From Nageia nagi (taxonomy: Eukaryota; Pinophyta), in assembly GCA_050084985.1 (NCBI GenBank), contig JBITNC010000001.1, positions 70,618,001 through 70,682,000 on the forward strand: a stretch of DNA of 64,000 bases. Direction: 5' to 3'. Below are positions 11,514-22,099 of the stretch, one piece after another (within the stretch, counting starts at the first letter, position 1; the number at the start of each line of letters is the position of its first letter). A model generated the notes under the pieces. That model was not told the DNA's origin. It was given only the letters and a program-made list of their open reading frames with translations, and searched no databases. The position numbers were made by a program, and so were the translations under genes.

Positions 11514-13621
11514 TAACATTTTAATGTTTGATAATTCTGCTATTTGCCCCAGCAGAATGGGTTTCATAATCATTTCTTGCGAAAATCATTAGAAACATGT
11601 TTTTCCATGATTAGGGTTTTTTGTTGAACAAGACTTGAAAACAAGACAAACGCATTCTACTTCATTTGTCGAGATGGTGATACAAAATCAAGTTTACTAC
11701 AAAGATCGACATAATGATAGATGGTATATATTATGTATTTTATTATTCATTCTTAAGAAACTTAAAATCATGATTATTAAACTTTAATCATGAATGTACC
11801 TTGATGTGCTACACATTGATGTTGTATTTCAAGATTGAATAAGTGTTTCGATTATTGTTATTAGTTTTATTGTTATTTCAATCATCGAAATTGATTTTGA
11901 TTTTCTTAAATATCTTCAAATTTAAGGATAATGATTTTATGATAGCATGTACAAGAGGATATGGAACAAGATGTAACAAAAGGATATGGAACAAGATGTA
12001 ACACATATTCAATTTATGGGTAAATGATAGTGAATGGAAAGGGAAGAAGAACACCGACTTCCAATTCAAAGGGAAGAGGAATTTCTTACTCTCAATCCCA
12101 AGGAATGATGGAAGCTTTTTAACGATGTTCTAAGGGGTTAAAATGGATGGGATATGAAAGGAAAAGAACATTGACTTCCAATTCAGTGGGGAGAATAATT
12201 TCTTATTCTTGATCCCAAAGAATAATGAAAGCTATAAAATTTAACAATGTTCTAGGGTTTTTATCAATCCACTAAGGGCAATTTCTTGCTTAAACTTGTA
12301 AATAAGAAGAGAAACAAGAGGTTTTAACAACAACAATGTTGACTCCCATATTAATGAGGAGAGCAATTACTCGCTTTTTTTTTTTTCTCAAATAATATGG
12401 AAGCACCTCCAATTTAACAATCGGTAAAGATGGATTAGGAAATATATGGATGTTGGATAATAAAACATGAAAGTTGGTATAGTATAATGTGTATGGGGGG
12501 ATGGTGGATGTTAATATGAAAATAGTATAACAAATGAATGGACATGAGATGTATTGAGTATTTAGAGAGATAAACTAATCAACTCCTCAAGGCATTGATA
12601 AATATAAGTGTAATATTAATTACTACGTAATAATAAATAGTATGGGGTGGAGGCATGAGATGATGAAGAAATGTAATGATCATAATATTCAAGTTGACCA
12701 TATTAACCAATCACCATTAGATTTTTCATTCTTTAGATGATATAAAACAAAGTCATGATATTCTCAGAATTATCATAGACTCATGTGTGTGCAATGATGT
12801 TCATTTCCATCTCTAGACAATCTCAAACTAAATGTCACAAGAGCATAAAATATATAAGCTAGTTCATCCATATGAAACGTACAGAGGTCCATAGGAAAGA
12901 AGGTCGCTAACCAATATGGACATGTCGCCACTCGTAAGGTATGCCCCATTGCCAGACAGGCGTCCATAGCCCCGATGAGGATTAACCCCTCCATCTCGCT
13001 ATAACCCAAGAATCATTGTAGCAATTTTTCTTTTTTTTTCTTTTTTTTTTTATCATTTCTTTTCACCTATCTCTTTATTTTTATTTTTTATCAACTGATT
13101 CTTGGGTTCGAGATGAAGCGAATAATAGGATGAACATGTAATACTTTCGCTAGAAATCATGCTCTTGTAACACCTCATTCTTGACTGTTTTAAGATTATT
13201 TAAATGTGAAGATGTGTATGAGTCTGTAATAATCTTAAGTGTATCATAGTCATGTTTGTTTATCATCCAAAGTTTCAAGGATTTCATGATGAAGGTTGTT
13301 AAAGTCAATAAGAATATTAATTTCATAAACTATTTCTTTTACGATAAATATTAAACATATTTGTATAATGGTATGGAAGTGATCATGGATGATGTATAGT
13401 ATATATGCCTTGATGAATTGTTAGAATATAATCTAATACTCAAATATTCCAACATAATAGGGGATGAATATGAGGTGGAACAAAGGAAATACATGGAAAT
13501 GCAAGAAACATATTATAACCTATTTCAAAATCAGATGTGATCATTTTAGTTTTTAATCATATTTTGATGTTTGTGTGATTTCTAAATCATGTTTTGATGA
13601 ATTTTTTTTTTTTTTTATATG

Positions 13622-13735
13622 ATGGGGGGCAATTGCCCCAATGTGATCTATGTAAAACATGAGGAGATCAAAAGTAAGATGGGGGACGACTGCCCCAATG
13701 TGAACGATGTGAAGGAGATTGAATATCCTTATGCA
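13622..13735. repeat. 57-bp direct repeat with a perfect palindrome, downstream of N1 protease
   Basis: Two copies, starting at 13622 and 13679, share ATGGGGG..., GCCCCAATGTGA and following sequence. The first copy contains GGGGCAATTGCCCC (13626-13639), a perfect 14-bp palindrome; the second copy has GACGACTGCCCC instead. The period is a multiple of three, so short open frames appear on both strands, but none resembles a known protein. Confidence 0.75.
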
Positions 13736-13874
13736 AATAACATAATTCATCATTGTTTAATTGTGTGGGATGTATGTATGTATTTTGTAGATGATGTAAA
13801 TTGTTATCTATCAATAAAGGTATATCTACTTCAAACCGTCTATCATCCATCAAATCATGAAGGGCATGATTTAA

Positions 13875-14690
13875 TTAGTGGCAATGTTTAGTATTATGCC
13901 TCAAGTGATGATTATAAACATGATGTCCATACTTATCGTATTTTATTGACTTAGGGTTTAGGTTTTCTTTCATTATATGATTTACCACCATCTTAGGTTG
14001 TTCTGATGATTGCATTCCATCAATGTAATGATCTTTGGATTTTAATCTCCATCTCATATCTTTATGATTATGCACTTGCCTAGCAAAGATGGATGATGAT
14101 TTCCCCTTTGACTTTTGCATAGGAGGTTTCGTTTTTGATGATTTTATAATATTATAATGTGAGTATGGATTTTCATCTCTTCGTACACAATGGAGTACTC
14201 CTTCATGAATGTATTTTAGACAACCATGAAATGTAGATGGGACGCATTCCATTTCTCTAATCCATGGTCTACCTAAAAGAATATTATATTGTTCGATGTT
14301 TCCTTCGATGATATATAATGATGTTTGTATCATCTTACATCCAATGGTGATGGATAACACTATCGACCCTATTGTTGAACATAAGGCATTATTAAATGCT
14401 TTTATTTGCAATGATGGTAAAGAAATATGAGAGAAGGGAAGATTCAATTTGTGATATGCTGATGTAGATATGATATTGACATCTGACCCTTCATCTATTA
14501 ATATCCTCTTAACCATTTTATCATTTACTTCACCGATGACATGGAGAGGTGGATTTAACCCTTGAGGTCCCTTGTTTGATCGTCTCTCATGGTCATAAAA
14601 AGAAATAATAGGCTGATGCATCAATGGAGGAGATTGCATTTCGTATTTTTGATTATATGATGTATCAATTGTTTTTCTTGTACGTTTTTA
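13875..14690 (-). pseudogene. N1 aspartic protease
   Basis: The open frame ends at 13875. From the upstream side it contains ERRSNKGPQGLNPPLHVIG, then the protease active-site region RILIDEGSDVNIIS (DEGS at 14484-14495), then LNLPFSHISLPSLQIKAFN, GSIVLSITIGC and the second conserved block YNILLGRPWIREMECVPST. This is the Tat/Athila-type retropepsin layout, with D-x-G-S followed by an LLGRPWI flap-side motif. The catalytic triplet DEG differs from the usual DTG/DSG but matches T2 in this window (also DEGS), so it seems a feature of this group. It lies in a different frame from the gag zinc knuckle upstream; the switch is near 14640-14690. No RT follows. The product would cut the gag polyprotein inside particles. 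Confidence 0.85.
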
Positions 14691-15246
14691 GTTCCAGTAT
14701 CAACTCCAACTATTCCTATAATAGGTCGATTACTTGGATTCCAGGTGGGTGTCACTTGACTGTAGTTAGGTACGATAGATATCGTATTTACTTGATATGA
14801 AGGAAGTGATTCTTGATAATCTTCTAAATTTTGATTTGAAATAGAAGTATGGTCTTCAACTTCCAAGTCATTATCTTTGATTGAATTTTGAGTTCTATTT
14901 CTCAATGCTAGACAGTTTTTTGTACTATGACCTCTTTGATGGTGATAATTACAATACTCATTTTTGTTATATTTTTCTTTCTTCATAATTTTTATTTCAC
15001 CATATTCAATTTTGACCTTCTCAATTATAACTGCATGAGCAATAACTTCTTCGAGAGTTTTATATTGTTGGATTTGTAATATACTAGCTATAGGCCTTAC
15101 ACAATTTTGACTGAATAATCCAACTAACTCCTCTTGAGGTAAGGTATAGGGCATGCCATAGAGTATATCCTTCCATCGTGAAACAAAGTCAACAATTGAT
15201 TCATTCTGAGATTGTTTTAGTTCTATAAGATCCATAATAGAAGATT
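14621..15246 (-). pseudogene. N1 gag, C-terminal part with zinc knuckle
   Basis: The frame opens at MDLIELKQSQNES and runs through VDFVSRWKDILYGMPYTLPQ and EELVGLFSQNCV (retrotransposon gag core) to the nucleic-acid-binding knuckle CNYHHQRGHSTKNC at 14912-14953, a CX2HX4HX4C form usual in plant Tat/Athila gag. T2 has a close counterpart (SITDLTRLEQFQDE; MPYTLPQEEQVKMFSQ). It overlaps the end of the 797-residue frame by 13 bp but in another frame; the switch near 15235-15250 is best explained by a small indel, because gag similarity runs straight across it. The product would be capsid/nucleocapsid. Confidence 0.85.
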
Positions 15247-17616
15247 CTCTTTGGTATAAATCCTAAAATGTTGTAAGAACAAGTTTGCCAATTGAGGAAA
15301 TGAATAAATACTATATCGTGGTAAATTATTATACCATTCCAAGGCTTGGGCTGCAAGCGTCATGGGAAACAAACGTATCATCAAGTCCTCATCGTTAGAA
15401 ATTAGGTAATTTGAAAACTTAAACCACCTTAAATGTTCCTTAGGATCCTCATTTCCTGTAAAAGGAACTATCTTAGGCATTTCAAAGTTGTAAGGTAATT
15501 TCTTCTTAGGGACACTTGGATGGATGGGTTCATTGCAAATATTATCATTTGTCAACTTCTTGGACCTTGATATGTTCATTTCTTTATTCATGAAATCCTT
15601 CATGAAATCTTCTAATTCTTTGTCTGTCCAACTACCCTGAGTATGTTTTTGGTATCTTCTATGATTGGTATTTCTTTCTGACTTTAGGTCTGAATTATAA
15701 GATTCGTCATCGGAAAGATATCTTGACAACAGTGATGAAGATGGAAGATTAGAAGGTAAATGATGCCCTTGCATGGGATTTCTAAAAGTTGTAGATGGTT
15801 GTACTTTATTTTGTTGAGACTTCTCGTGAAGTAACCACCTATCTCGAACTTCTTGTTTTACCTTATCAAAGATTTGTCGTTGTTTGTCAAGCTCTTGCTT
15901 TTCTTTTTCTTTGAGTTCTATATTCTTTTCTTTAATTTTGGCTTCCTCTTCTAACTTATATTTAACATCTTCATATCTTTTACTAAAGTTTATAGTTTCT
16001 TCACAATCTCTCTCTGTGTGTTTTCTCTTTGCCTCCAACTCTGCAAAAGAGGGTATCTCTCCTACCTTGAATTGTTTAGCTGAAACTTTTCTACATTTTT
16101 CTTGCGATGAGGGTTTCTCACAAGAGTAAGGATCATAGAAGGATTTGTTTGAGATCTTACATTGAGGAGTTGTTTGTGAGGTTCTTACTGAATATGAGGT
16201 TATTCTATCAAAATCTTCCATACAAGACTTAACCCTATGAGGTATTTTTTGATAGGTGGGGTCAGTTATCCTAGCTTGTGAAGAGGGGCTTTGAGGTTTA
16301 TAATCTAAGCTTTTGAGAGGCAATTCTCTTTGTTGATTAGAGTAAGATTCTTGATATATCCATACTTGGTAATTAAGTGGTGATGATAATTGTGCCCAAG
16401 CTTGACTCTTTTGGTTGGCATAGGGTTTTACATCATGCTTTTGCCTCATCTCTTCTTGTCTCATTTTGTCGACAAACTCATTGAAAGTTTTGTCATGTTG
16501 ATCGTGAGAAGAACATGCTTGTTGTTGTTTTTGGGATTCCCTTTGCACAATATTCTTGGCTTTTTCATCATAGAAAATATTCCTAAGTAATTTATTCATT
16601 GTAGGGCTATCTTCTTTATCACATTCCCAATTTTTCATCAAGCTAGCTTGATATTTTGAAGGTATTTTTAGTGGGTTCGAACAACATTCATCCTCATAAA
16701 ACCTTGTATCATTATCATGATGTGTTGTTTCCCCACATGGATGTTGATTCCTAAGCTCATGTGTGCTGGCTTTGGAAATTTTATTTTTATATTTTTCATT
16801 TCTTTGTGATTGAAATTCTTGAGATTCAATAACACACTCTATGGATTTTTTAATTCTTATGTGAGGCTCTCCAATTTCTACTTGTGATGAGAGTGAACAA
16901 GTTTCATCCTTGAACTCAAGAATATCATGAGATTCATGGGAATCAATAGAAGGTCTTGTAACCTCAAGAAGAGGAGGAGAATGAAATTGCAATTCTGAAG
17001 AATGCTCTGAAAGATCCTCAAGATTCATGTCAAACTCATCTTCTTTAATATCATATTCATCCCAAAGTTGGGGTGAAGACATCAAGGTATCTAACTCTAG
17101 GAGGTCATATGATTTAGCATAAGATGTTGCATCAAGACCTTCGATATTAATACTTGATTCATCCCTTAGCAAATTGGATTCATTAGGTTCGATAGTCTCG
17201 AAAGGAGATGCACAACAAGATTTTAATTTGATGAGATGTGTCGATGAGTTTTCAATCTTTATGATGGGCTCATTATTTTTAGTGTCAAACTCATCCCATG
17301 ATGAGGGTGAAGGAATGGAAGAACTATACTCTAGCTCTTCATGGGATCTAACAAGGCTTTCTGAGGATTGAAGAAGAGGTATATTACATTGTTCTATTTC
17401 TGCTAAGTATGGTAAAAGCTTATCAATGTTGATATAAAAATCACTCTTCATAACCTTTGAAGTAGAATAAGTATCTAAGGTTGTCTTGGCAAGATGTGAC
17501 CATAGTCTTTGTATCTTTGGTTTTATTTTGATAGAAAAAGGCACATAGTTTAAAAGTGCAACCAAGACGAACCTCATAATGATAAGATTCAAAAGCCTAT
17601 TAATTGTTCTCAACAA
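15223..17616 (-). CDS. N1 gag, long N-terminal part (797 codons)
   Basis: A single unbroken frame. Residues about 75-265 are acidic and Ser-rich with imperfect repeats: SPSSWDEFDTKNNEPIIKIE near 103-122, then SPQLWDEYDIKED near 181-193, and a third diverged unit near 213-262 (PPLLEVTRPSIDSHESHDIL; EIGEPHIRIKKSIE). Residues about 270-520 are polar and Gln/Lys-rich. Residues about 525-600 are strongly charged and probably coiled-coil (YKLEEEAKIKEKNIELKEKE). The gag capsid core begins near 712 with MPKIVPFTGNEDPKEHLRWF and LAAQALEWYNNLP. The frame then ends by frameshift. Tat gag is normally much shorter before the capsid core, so roughly 700 residues of extension is unusual. Its function is unknown. 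The true start is uncertain; the first ATG is used. Confidence 0.8.
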   Translation of the reverse strand: MLRTINRLLNLIIMRFVLVALLNYVPFSIKIKPKIQRLWSHLAKTTLDTYSTSKVMKSDFYINIDKLLPYLAEIEQCNIPLLQSSESLVRSHEELEYSSSIPSPSSWDEFDTKNNEPIIKIENSSTHLIKLKSCCASPFETIEPNESNLLRDESSINIEGLDATSYAKSYDLLELDTLMSSPQLWDEYDIKEDEFDMNLEDLSEHSSELQFHSPPLLEVTRPSIDSHESHDILEFKDETCSLSSQVEIGEPHIRIKKSIECVIESQEFQSQRNEKYKNKISKASTHELRNQHPCGETTHHDNDTRFYEDECCSNPLKIPSKYQASLMKNWECDKEDSPTMNKLLRNIFYDEKAKNIVQRESQKQQQACSSHDQHDKTFNEFVDKMRQEEMRQKHDVKPYANQKSQAWAQLSSPLNYQVWIYQESYSNQQRELPLKSLDYKPQSPSSQARITDPTYQKIPHRVKSCMEDFDRITSYSVRTSQTTPQCKISNKSFYDPYSCEKPSSQEKCRKVSAKQFKVGEIPSFAELEAKRKHTERDCEETINFSKRYEDVKYKLEEEAKIKEKNIELKEKEKQELDKQRQIFDKVKQEVRDRWLLHEKSQQNKVQPSTTFRNPMQGHHLPSNLPSSSLLSRYLSDDESYNSDLKSERNTNHRRYQKHTQGSWTDKELEDFMKDFMNKEMNISRSKKLTNDNICNEPIHPSVPKKKLPYNFEMPKIVPFTGNEDPKEHLRWFKFSNYLISNDEDLMIRLFPMTLAAQALEWYNNLPRYSIYSFPQLANLFLQHFRIYTKENLLLWIL

Positions 17617-18144
17617 TTCAAAATTTGTATGGCTCTATAGTGACTGACATGCCTATGTTTCTATTTGTTACAAAGAGATTTCAAAGTAAAAAACTTAAAT
17701 AAGATCAAATTTTAACGTCTTTTAAAACCTATTCCTTTGTATGACCTATTATATCATTCCATAAATGAAACATGTCAATTCAGCATTTGAACATTTTCTT
17801 TCTTTTTCTTTTAAGCAAACATCGTAAAATATATTTATGCATACTACCCATTTCCTATATGCACTCTGAGCAAACAGATCACACACAATTTTACCGAATG
17901 TCATTTTAAATGCCTAATTACACTTACTGTATTTACATCAGATTGGAAAACATACCTGTCTTGTAGAGATCGTCGGTGATTCTACTACGATCGTTGACGA
18001 TCCACAGAACACAGAAAACAACAACAAAACAACAGATTAAGTTAGTTTTCGATTCCACAAGATGCAAACAGATTTAAAAATAAAATCAAAACAATATGCA
18101 ATTGATCCTATTTTTGCTTTAATTTTCTGAAATGCATGCAAGGG
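17617..18144 (-). other. N1 5' leader
   Basis: About 530 bp between the primer binding site and the first gag ATG, AT-rich with no open frame. It is a normal position for an untranslated leader and packaging signal; no specific signal was identified. Confidence 0.6.
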
Positions 18145-18162
18145 GCCCTCCTTCTAGCGCCA
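18145..18162 (-). other. N1 primer binding site
   Basis: Minus strand TGGCGCTAGAAGGAGGGC starts 3 bp inside the 5' LTR. T2 has TGGTGCTAGAAGGAGGGC in the same place (32183-32200), one base different. The TGG start fits the CCA end of a tRNA; I cannot name the tRNA with certainty. Confidence 0.85.
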
Positions 18163-18165
18163 GAT

Positions 18166-20257
18166 TGTGTACATCAAATTATGCACCTAAAATGCAATTT
18201 AGACAGATAAATCATTCAACATAATTAATCATGAACATATTCGACAATACACATCAATAATAATGATGATATTATATTCTGAAGTATTTTAATACAAAAA
18301 CGAGTTTTATTGATCTATTTTGATCAGCATCTATAGCAATCGTTGTGGGTTGGTAACAATCAGTGCGGATCAATAACGATTGAAGCACAACTCTGCATTC
18401 TTAACGCCATTGTATTCATTGTAAACCTTTGGCCTTTGTTATCGATCTGGTGAATCACTGCCGACCAATCTTTGAATCGTCCACGATCAGATCTGTATGC
18501 ACTGGAGTAATCTTCATAGAATTTTGAAGTGTTTTTGTCGATTCCTTGTTGTTCTCTTTTATGTTTACTTCTGTCGTCCCCTTTCTATATTGACCCTGCA
18601 CACAAAAAATGAATAAAGCATCAAAAGCATACCTATCCATACATATTAATCAGCAAATGAATAACATAATATGGAAATATAATTGTTATGAGATTTGCTA
18701 TTAATCAAGCTTACAACCTTTTGTTGATAATCTCCTGATTTGATTTCAGTAGAGCCTCGCTACTGTAAAATTGGGTCCCTTTGTTCACATACAGAGCTTG
18801 TATTTATAAGCTCAATAGGTTGTTATTGATTTGTTTATCATCCCAAGATTTCAGGTAACCTCCCAGATGAAATTTGAATATGGTATTATCTCCCATCTGC
18901 ATTCATGATTTCAAATTGGACGTACTCGACTATTTTAGACTTAAGTTTGTTTGTTGTTTAACTATTCAAGGATCGTCACCGATTTTTTAGCGATTATATA
19001 TTCACATTAGAATGGTCATTCTATTATCATTTTTTAATGATAAGGGTCAGAAAAACACCTATTTCATATATGTTTGAAATATAATAAATTCTTTATAGAA
19101 ACCCCAGGTACTTTACCTACAATCATGAGTTCATTTTAAGATACCCAGGAATTTTTCTGGAACAAATAAAACAAGCCAGAGTCAATAGTGAAAGCATTCT
19201 GGAATAAAAATGTTCCGAAATGAAAGTGTTTCAGAAGTGAGTGTTCCGGAAGTGAGTATTCTGGAAATAAGTGTTTCGGAAGTGAATGTTCCGGAAATAA
19301 GTGTTCCGAAAATAAGTGTTCCGGAAGTAAGAGCATTCCGGAATGAAACGATAAAGCTTAATTGTAGAAAAACTGGGTCCTGGAAGTGATGACATCATCC
19401 AGGAGTGATCGAAGATCTGGAACCAATATAACATTCTAGAATTAAGAAGATGATGTCACGGGGAGAACGATATTCATATTTTAAGTGAAAATAGGGTCCC
19501 AGAAGTGATGACATCATCCAGGAGTGATCGAAGATCCGGAACCAGTATAACATTCTGGAATTAGATGATAGAGCTTAATTGTAGAAAAGCCCAGGTCCCA
19601 AAAGTGATGACATCATCCGGGAGTGATCAAAGATCCGAAACCAGTATAACATTCCAGAATTAAGAAGATGACATCACAGGGAGAACGATATTCACATTTT
19701 AAGTGAAAATCGGGTCCCGAAAGTGATGACATCATCCAGGAGTGATCGAAGATCCGAAACCAGTATAACATTCCGGAACTAAATGATAGAGCTTAATTGT
19801 AGAAAAGCCCGAGTCCCAGAAGTGATGACATCATCCGAGAGTGATCGAAGATCCGGAACCAGTATAACATTCTGGAACTAAATGATAGAGCTTAATTGTA
19901 GAAAAGCCTAGGTCCCAGAGATGATGACATCATCCGGGAGTGATCAAAGATCTAGAACCAGTATAACATTCTGGAATTAAGAAGATGATGTCACGGGGAG
20001 AACGATATTCACATTTTAAGTGAAAACTGGGTCCCAGAAGTGATGACATCATCCAGGAGTGATCGAAGATCCGGAACTAGTATAACATTCCGAAACTAAA
20101 TGATAGAGCTTAATTGTAGAAAAGCCCAGGTCCCGGAGATGATGATGTCATCCAGGAGTGATCAAAGATCCGGAACCAGTATAACATTCTGGAAATAAAT
20201 GATAAAGCTTAAAGGCCCGCACTGACCTAGTAATAGTGTTTATTTTTAGTGTCTACA
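18166..20257 (-). repeat. N1 5' LTR
   Basis: 2092 bp, starting TGTGTACATC (one base different from the other copy) and ending TGTCTACA. It carries the same 15-bp array (about 19206-19345), the same eight-unit array (about 19380-20200) and the TATA box at 18801-18808 (minus). Differences from the left LTR are mostly C/T and G/A. Confidence 0.93.
18801..18808 (-). promoter_or_regulatory. TATA box of N1 5' LTR
   Basis: Minus strand TATAAATA, the probable start-site element for N1 transcription. The upstream (higher-coordinate) repeat arrays would be its U3 enhancer region. Confidence 0.65.
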
Positions 20258-20262
20258 AGTCC

Positions 20263-22066
20263 TATTCATTCTTTCTGCAACCCCATTTTCCTGTGGAGTT
20301 CTAGGGACCACCTTAATCCTTCTAATGCCATTGTGTGAACAAAATGAATCAAACTCATTATTGCAAAATTCCCCACCATTATCGGACTTAAGACATTTCA
20401 ACTTAGAATTAGTTTCATTCTCAACCAATGCCTTCCACCTCTTAAATGTTTCAAACACATCAGATTTCTTTTTAATACAGTATACCCATGTCTTTCTAGT
20501 ACAATCATCAATAAAAGTGACAAAATAAGATGAGCCTCCAAGTGAACAAACCTGTGCAGGACCCCACACATCTGTATGAACAAGCTCTAATTTGTGACTC
20601 TTCTTTTCTTTGCCAACTTTAAGAAAATTAACCCTTTTTTGTTTTCCATACACACAATCTTCACAAAATCCTAAATCAACTTCTTTAAGATTAGGGAGTG
20701 AACCATTAGAGTGTAACATTTTCATACCTTTCTCACTCATATGTCCAAGTCTATTATGCCATAGTGATGTATCATTGCCTATTGAAACAAGATTCAATGA
20801 ATAATCAAAGACATTTGTGAGCAAATAAAGAGACCCAACCAAATTTCCCTTTGCAAATACCATTGAACCTTTAGTTACTTTCCAACTAGCATCCCCGAAT
20901 GTCATCACATAACCCTCCTTATCCAATTTACTTGTTGATATAAGATTTCTTTTAAGATCTGGAATGTGTCTAGCTTCATTAAGCGTCCATTGTGTTCCAT
21001 TAGGTAATTTCATTGTTATATTGCCAATAACAACAATCTTGCATGGGTGTTCATTACCTAATAATACTTGACCAAAGTCACCATGTGTGTAATTTGAAAA
21101 ATAGTTCTTATGTGGAGTAGCATGATATGAAGCACCCGAATCAAGAACCCAATAATCATCATTCTTTTCATTAGACATGATTAAAGCATCTTGAATTAAT
21201 TCACCAACAATATTTGCCTCTTGGTTACTTGTGCTTTCATTATTATAATTACTACTTTCACTTTCTTTTCCTTTTCTATTCCAACAATCCCTTTTAATGT
21301 GACCCTTTTTACCACAATGCCAACATTCCAATTTAGTTTTACCTTTTGATTTTGACCTTCCTTGCGATTTGCTTCTTGACTTGCTTCTCCTTCTTTCCTT
21401 TGATCTTCCTCTTGCCTCTACTGTGAGAGCAGCATTGGAGCATTCTCCCGTGGACTTTCTCCTCATGTCCTCACTAAGAATTGTTCCAACAACTTCATCA
21501 AAGACCAATTTTGCATTAGAAGAAGAATTACTAACAGCCATAACAAAGCTATTCCAACTATCTGGAAGTGAACATAGAATTAACAAAGCTCTTACTTCAT
21601 CTTCAAATTCTATTTTTACTGAAGTTAATTAATTTGTGACTGTGTTAAATTCATTAACATGGTCTTGAACTGAACTACCTTCATTCATCTTCATGTTAAA
21701 TAATTTCTTCATTAAGTATACTTTGTTTGAGGCAGATGGTTTTTCATACATTTTAGCAAGCTTATCCATTACACCTTTAGTAGTTTTTTCATTGGAAATA
21801 TTGAAAGCTACACTAGAACTTAAACAAAGTCTTACAGCTCCCAAAGCCTTTCTATCCAACAAGTTCCATTCTTCATCACTCATAGAAGTGGGTTTCTTAC
21901 TCTTATCTTCTAGAGGTTGATAGAGATCCTTTTGGTAGAGGTAGTCTTCCATTTGCATTTTCCAAAACTGAAAACCTTGCCCATTAAATCTTTCCACCTT
22001 CAGCCTCCCTTCTTCTAACATAGTGCTCTTCCTGGTTTCTAATCTACACACAAGATTCACCAACAA
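20263..22066 (-). pseudogene. C1 gag-pol, 5' part: gag, zinc knuckle, protease, integrase start
   Basis: Read on the minus strand, gag begins near MLEEGRLKVERFNGQGFQFW (the first upstream ATG is at 22066), with LCLSSSVAFNI and MKMNEGSSVQDHVNEF typical of copia gag. A TAA at 21629-21631 interrupts it; the same frame resumes at once as LTSVKIEFEDEVRALL. Then come the zinc knuckle CWHCGKKGHIKRDC (21284-21325), the protease DYWVLDSGASYHATP (DSGA at 21131-21142), the pre-integrase domain SLWHNRLGHMSEKG...CEDCVYGKQKR, and the integrase core with HTDVWGP, FVTFIDDCTRKTWVY, SDNGGEF and PQENGVAERMNRT. The frame then runs into N1 and stops. The rest of pol is at 4752-6866. The stop stands where copia relatives usually have Gln. 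Confidence 0.93.
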
Positions 22067-22085
22067 AATCCCAACACAACAACAA

Positions 22086-22097
22086 GCTCTGATACCA
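22086..22097 (-). other. C1 primer binding site (initiator Met tRNA)
   Basis: Minus strand TGGTATCAGAGC, 2 bp inside the 5' LTR. This is the classic site complementary to the 3' end of plant initiator-Met tRNA, used by most copia elements. Confidence 0.93.
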
Positions 22098-22099
22098 CT

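Larger units (their letters stand above)
8964..13874 (-). other. N1 3' noncoding region (pol missing)
   Basis: 4.9 kb between the protease and the 3' LTR with no RT, RNase H or integrase motif in any frame and no long open frame. About 12780-13290 is homologous to about 750-1200 of this window (3' region of T2). Two diverged copies of a roughly 1.1-kb segment are visible: the GGTCATGG start at 10177 and 11212, and the later AAAATCATTAGAA block at 10434 and 11582. There are also the 103-bp duplication and the 57-bp repeat listed separately. The rest is AT-rich and unassigned. Confidence 0.7.
6872..20257 (-). mobile_element. N1: 13.4-kb Tat-like Ty3/gypsy element with gag and protease but no pol
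   Basis: Two LTRs of about 2.1 kb (6872-8948 and 18166-20257), a perfect 5-bp target duplication, a primer binding site at 18145-18162 and a polypurine tract at 8949-8963 define a structurally complete element read on the minus strand. The interior encodes a very long gag (15223-17616 and onward), a CX2HX4HX4C zinc knuckle and an aspartic protease with LIDEGS. From 13874 to 8964 (4.9 kb), where RT, RNase H and integrase should be, I see no pol motif in any frame. It is therefore best read as non-autonomous. Gag, protease, primer site and 3' noncoding region all resemble T2 in this window, which does carry RT, two RNase H domains and integrase. Two frameshifts break gag-pro in this copy. Confidence 0.9.
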
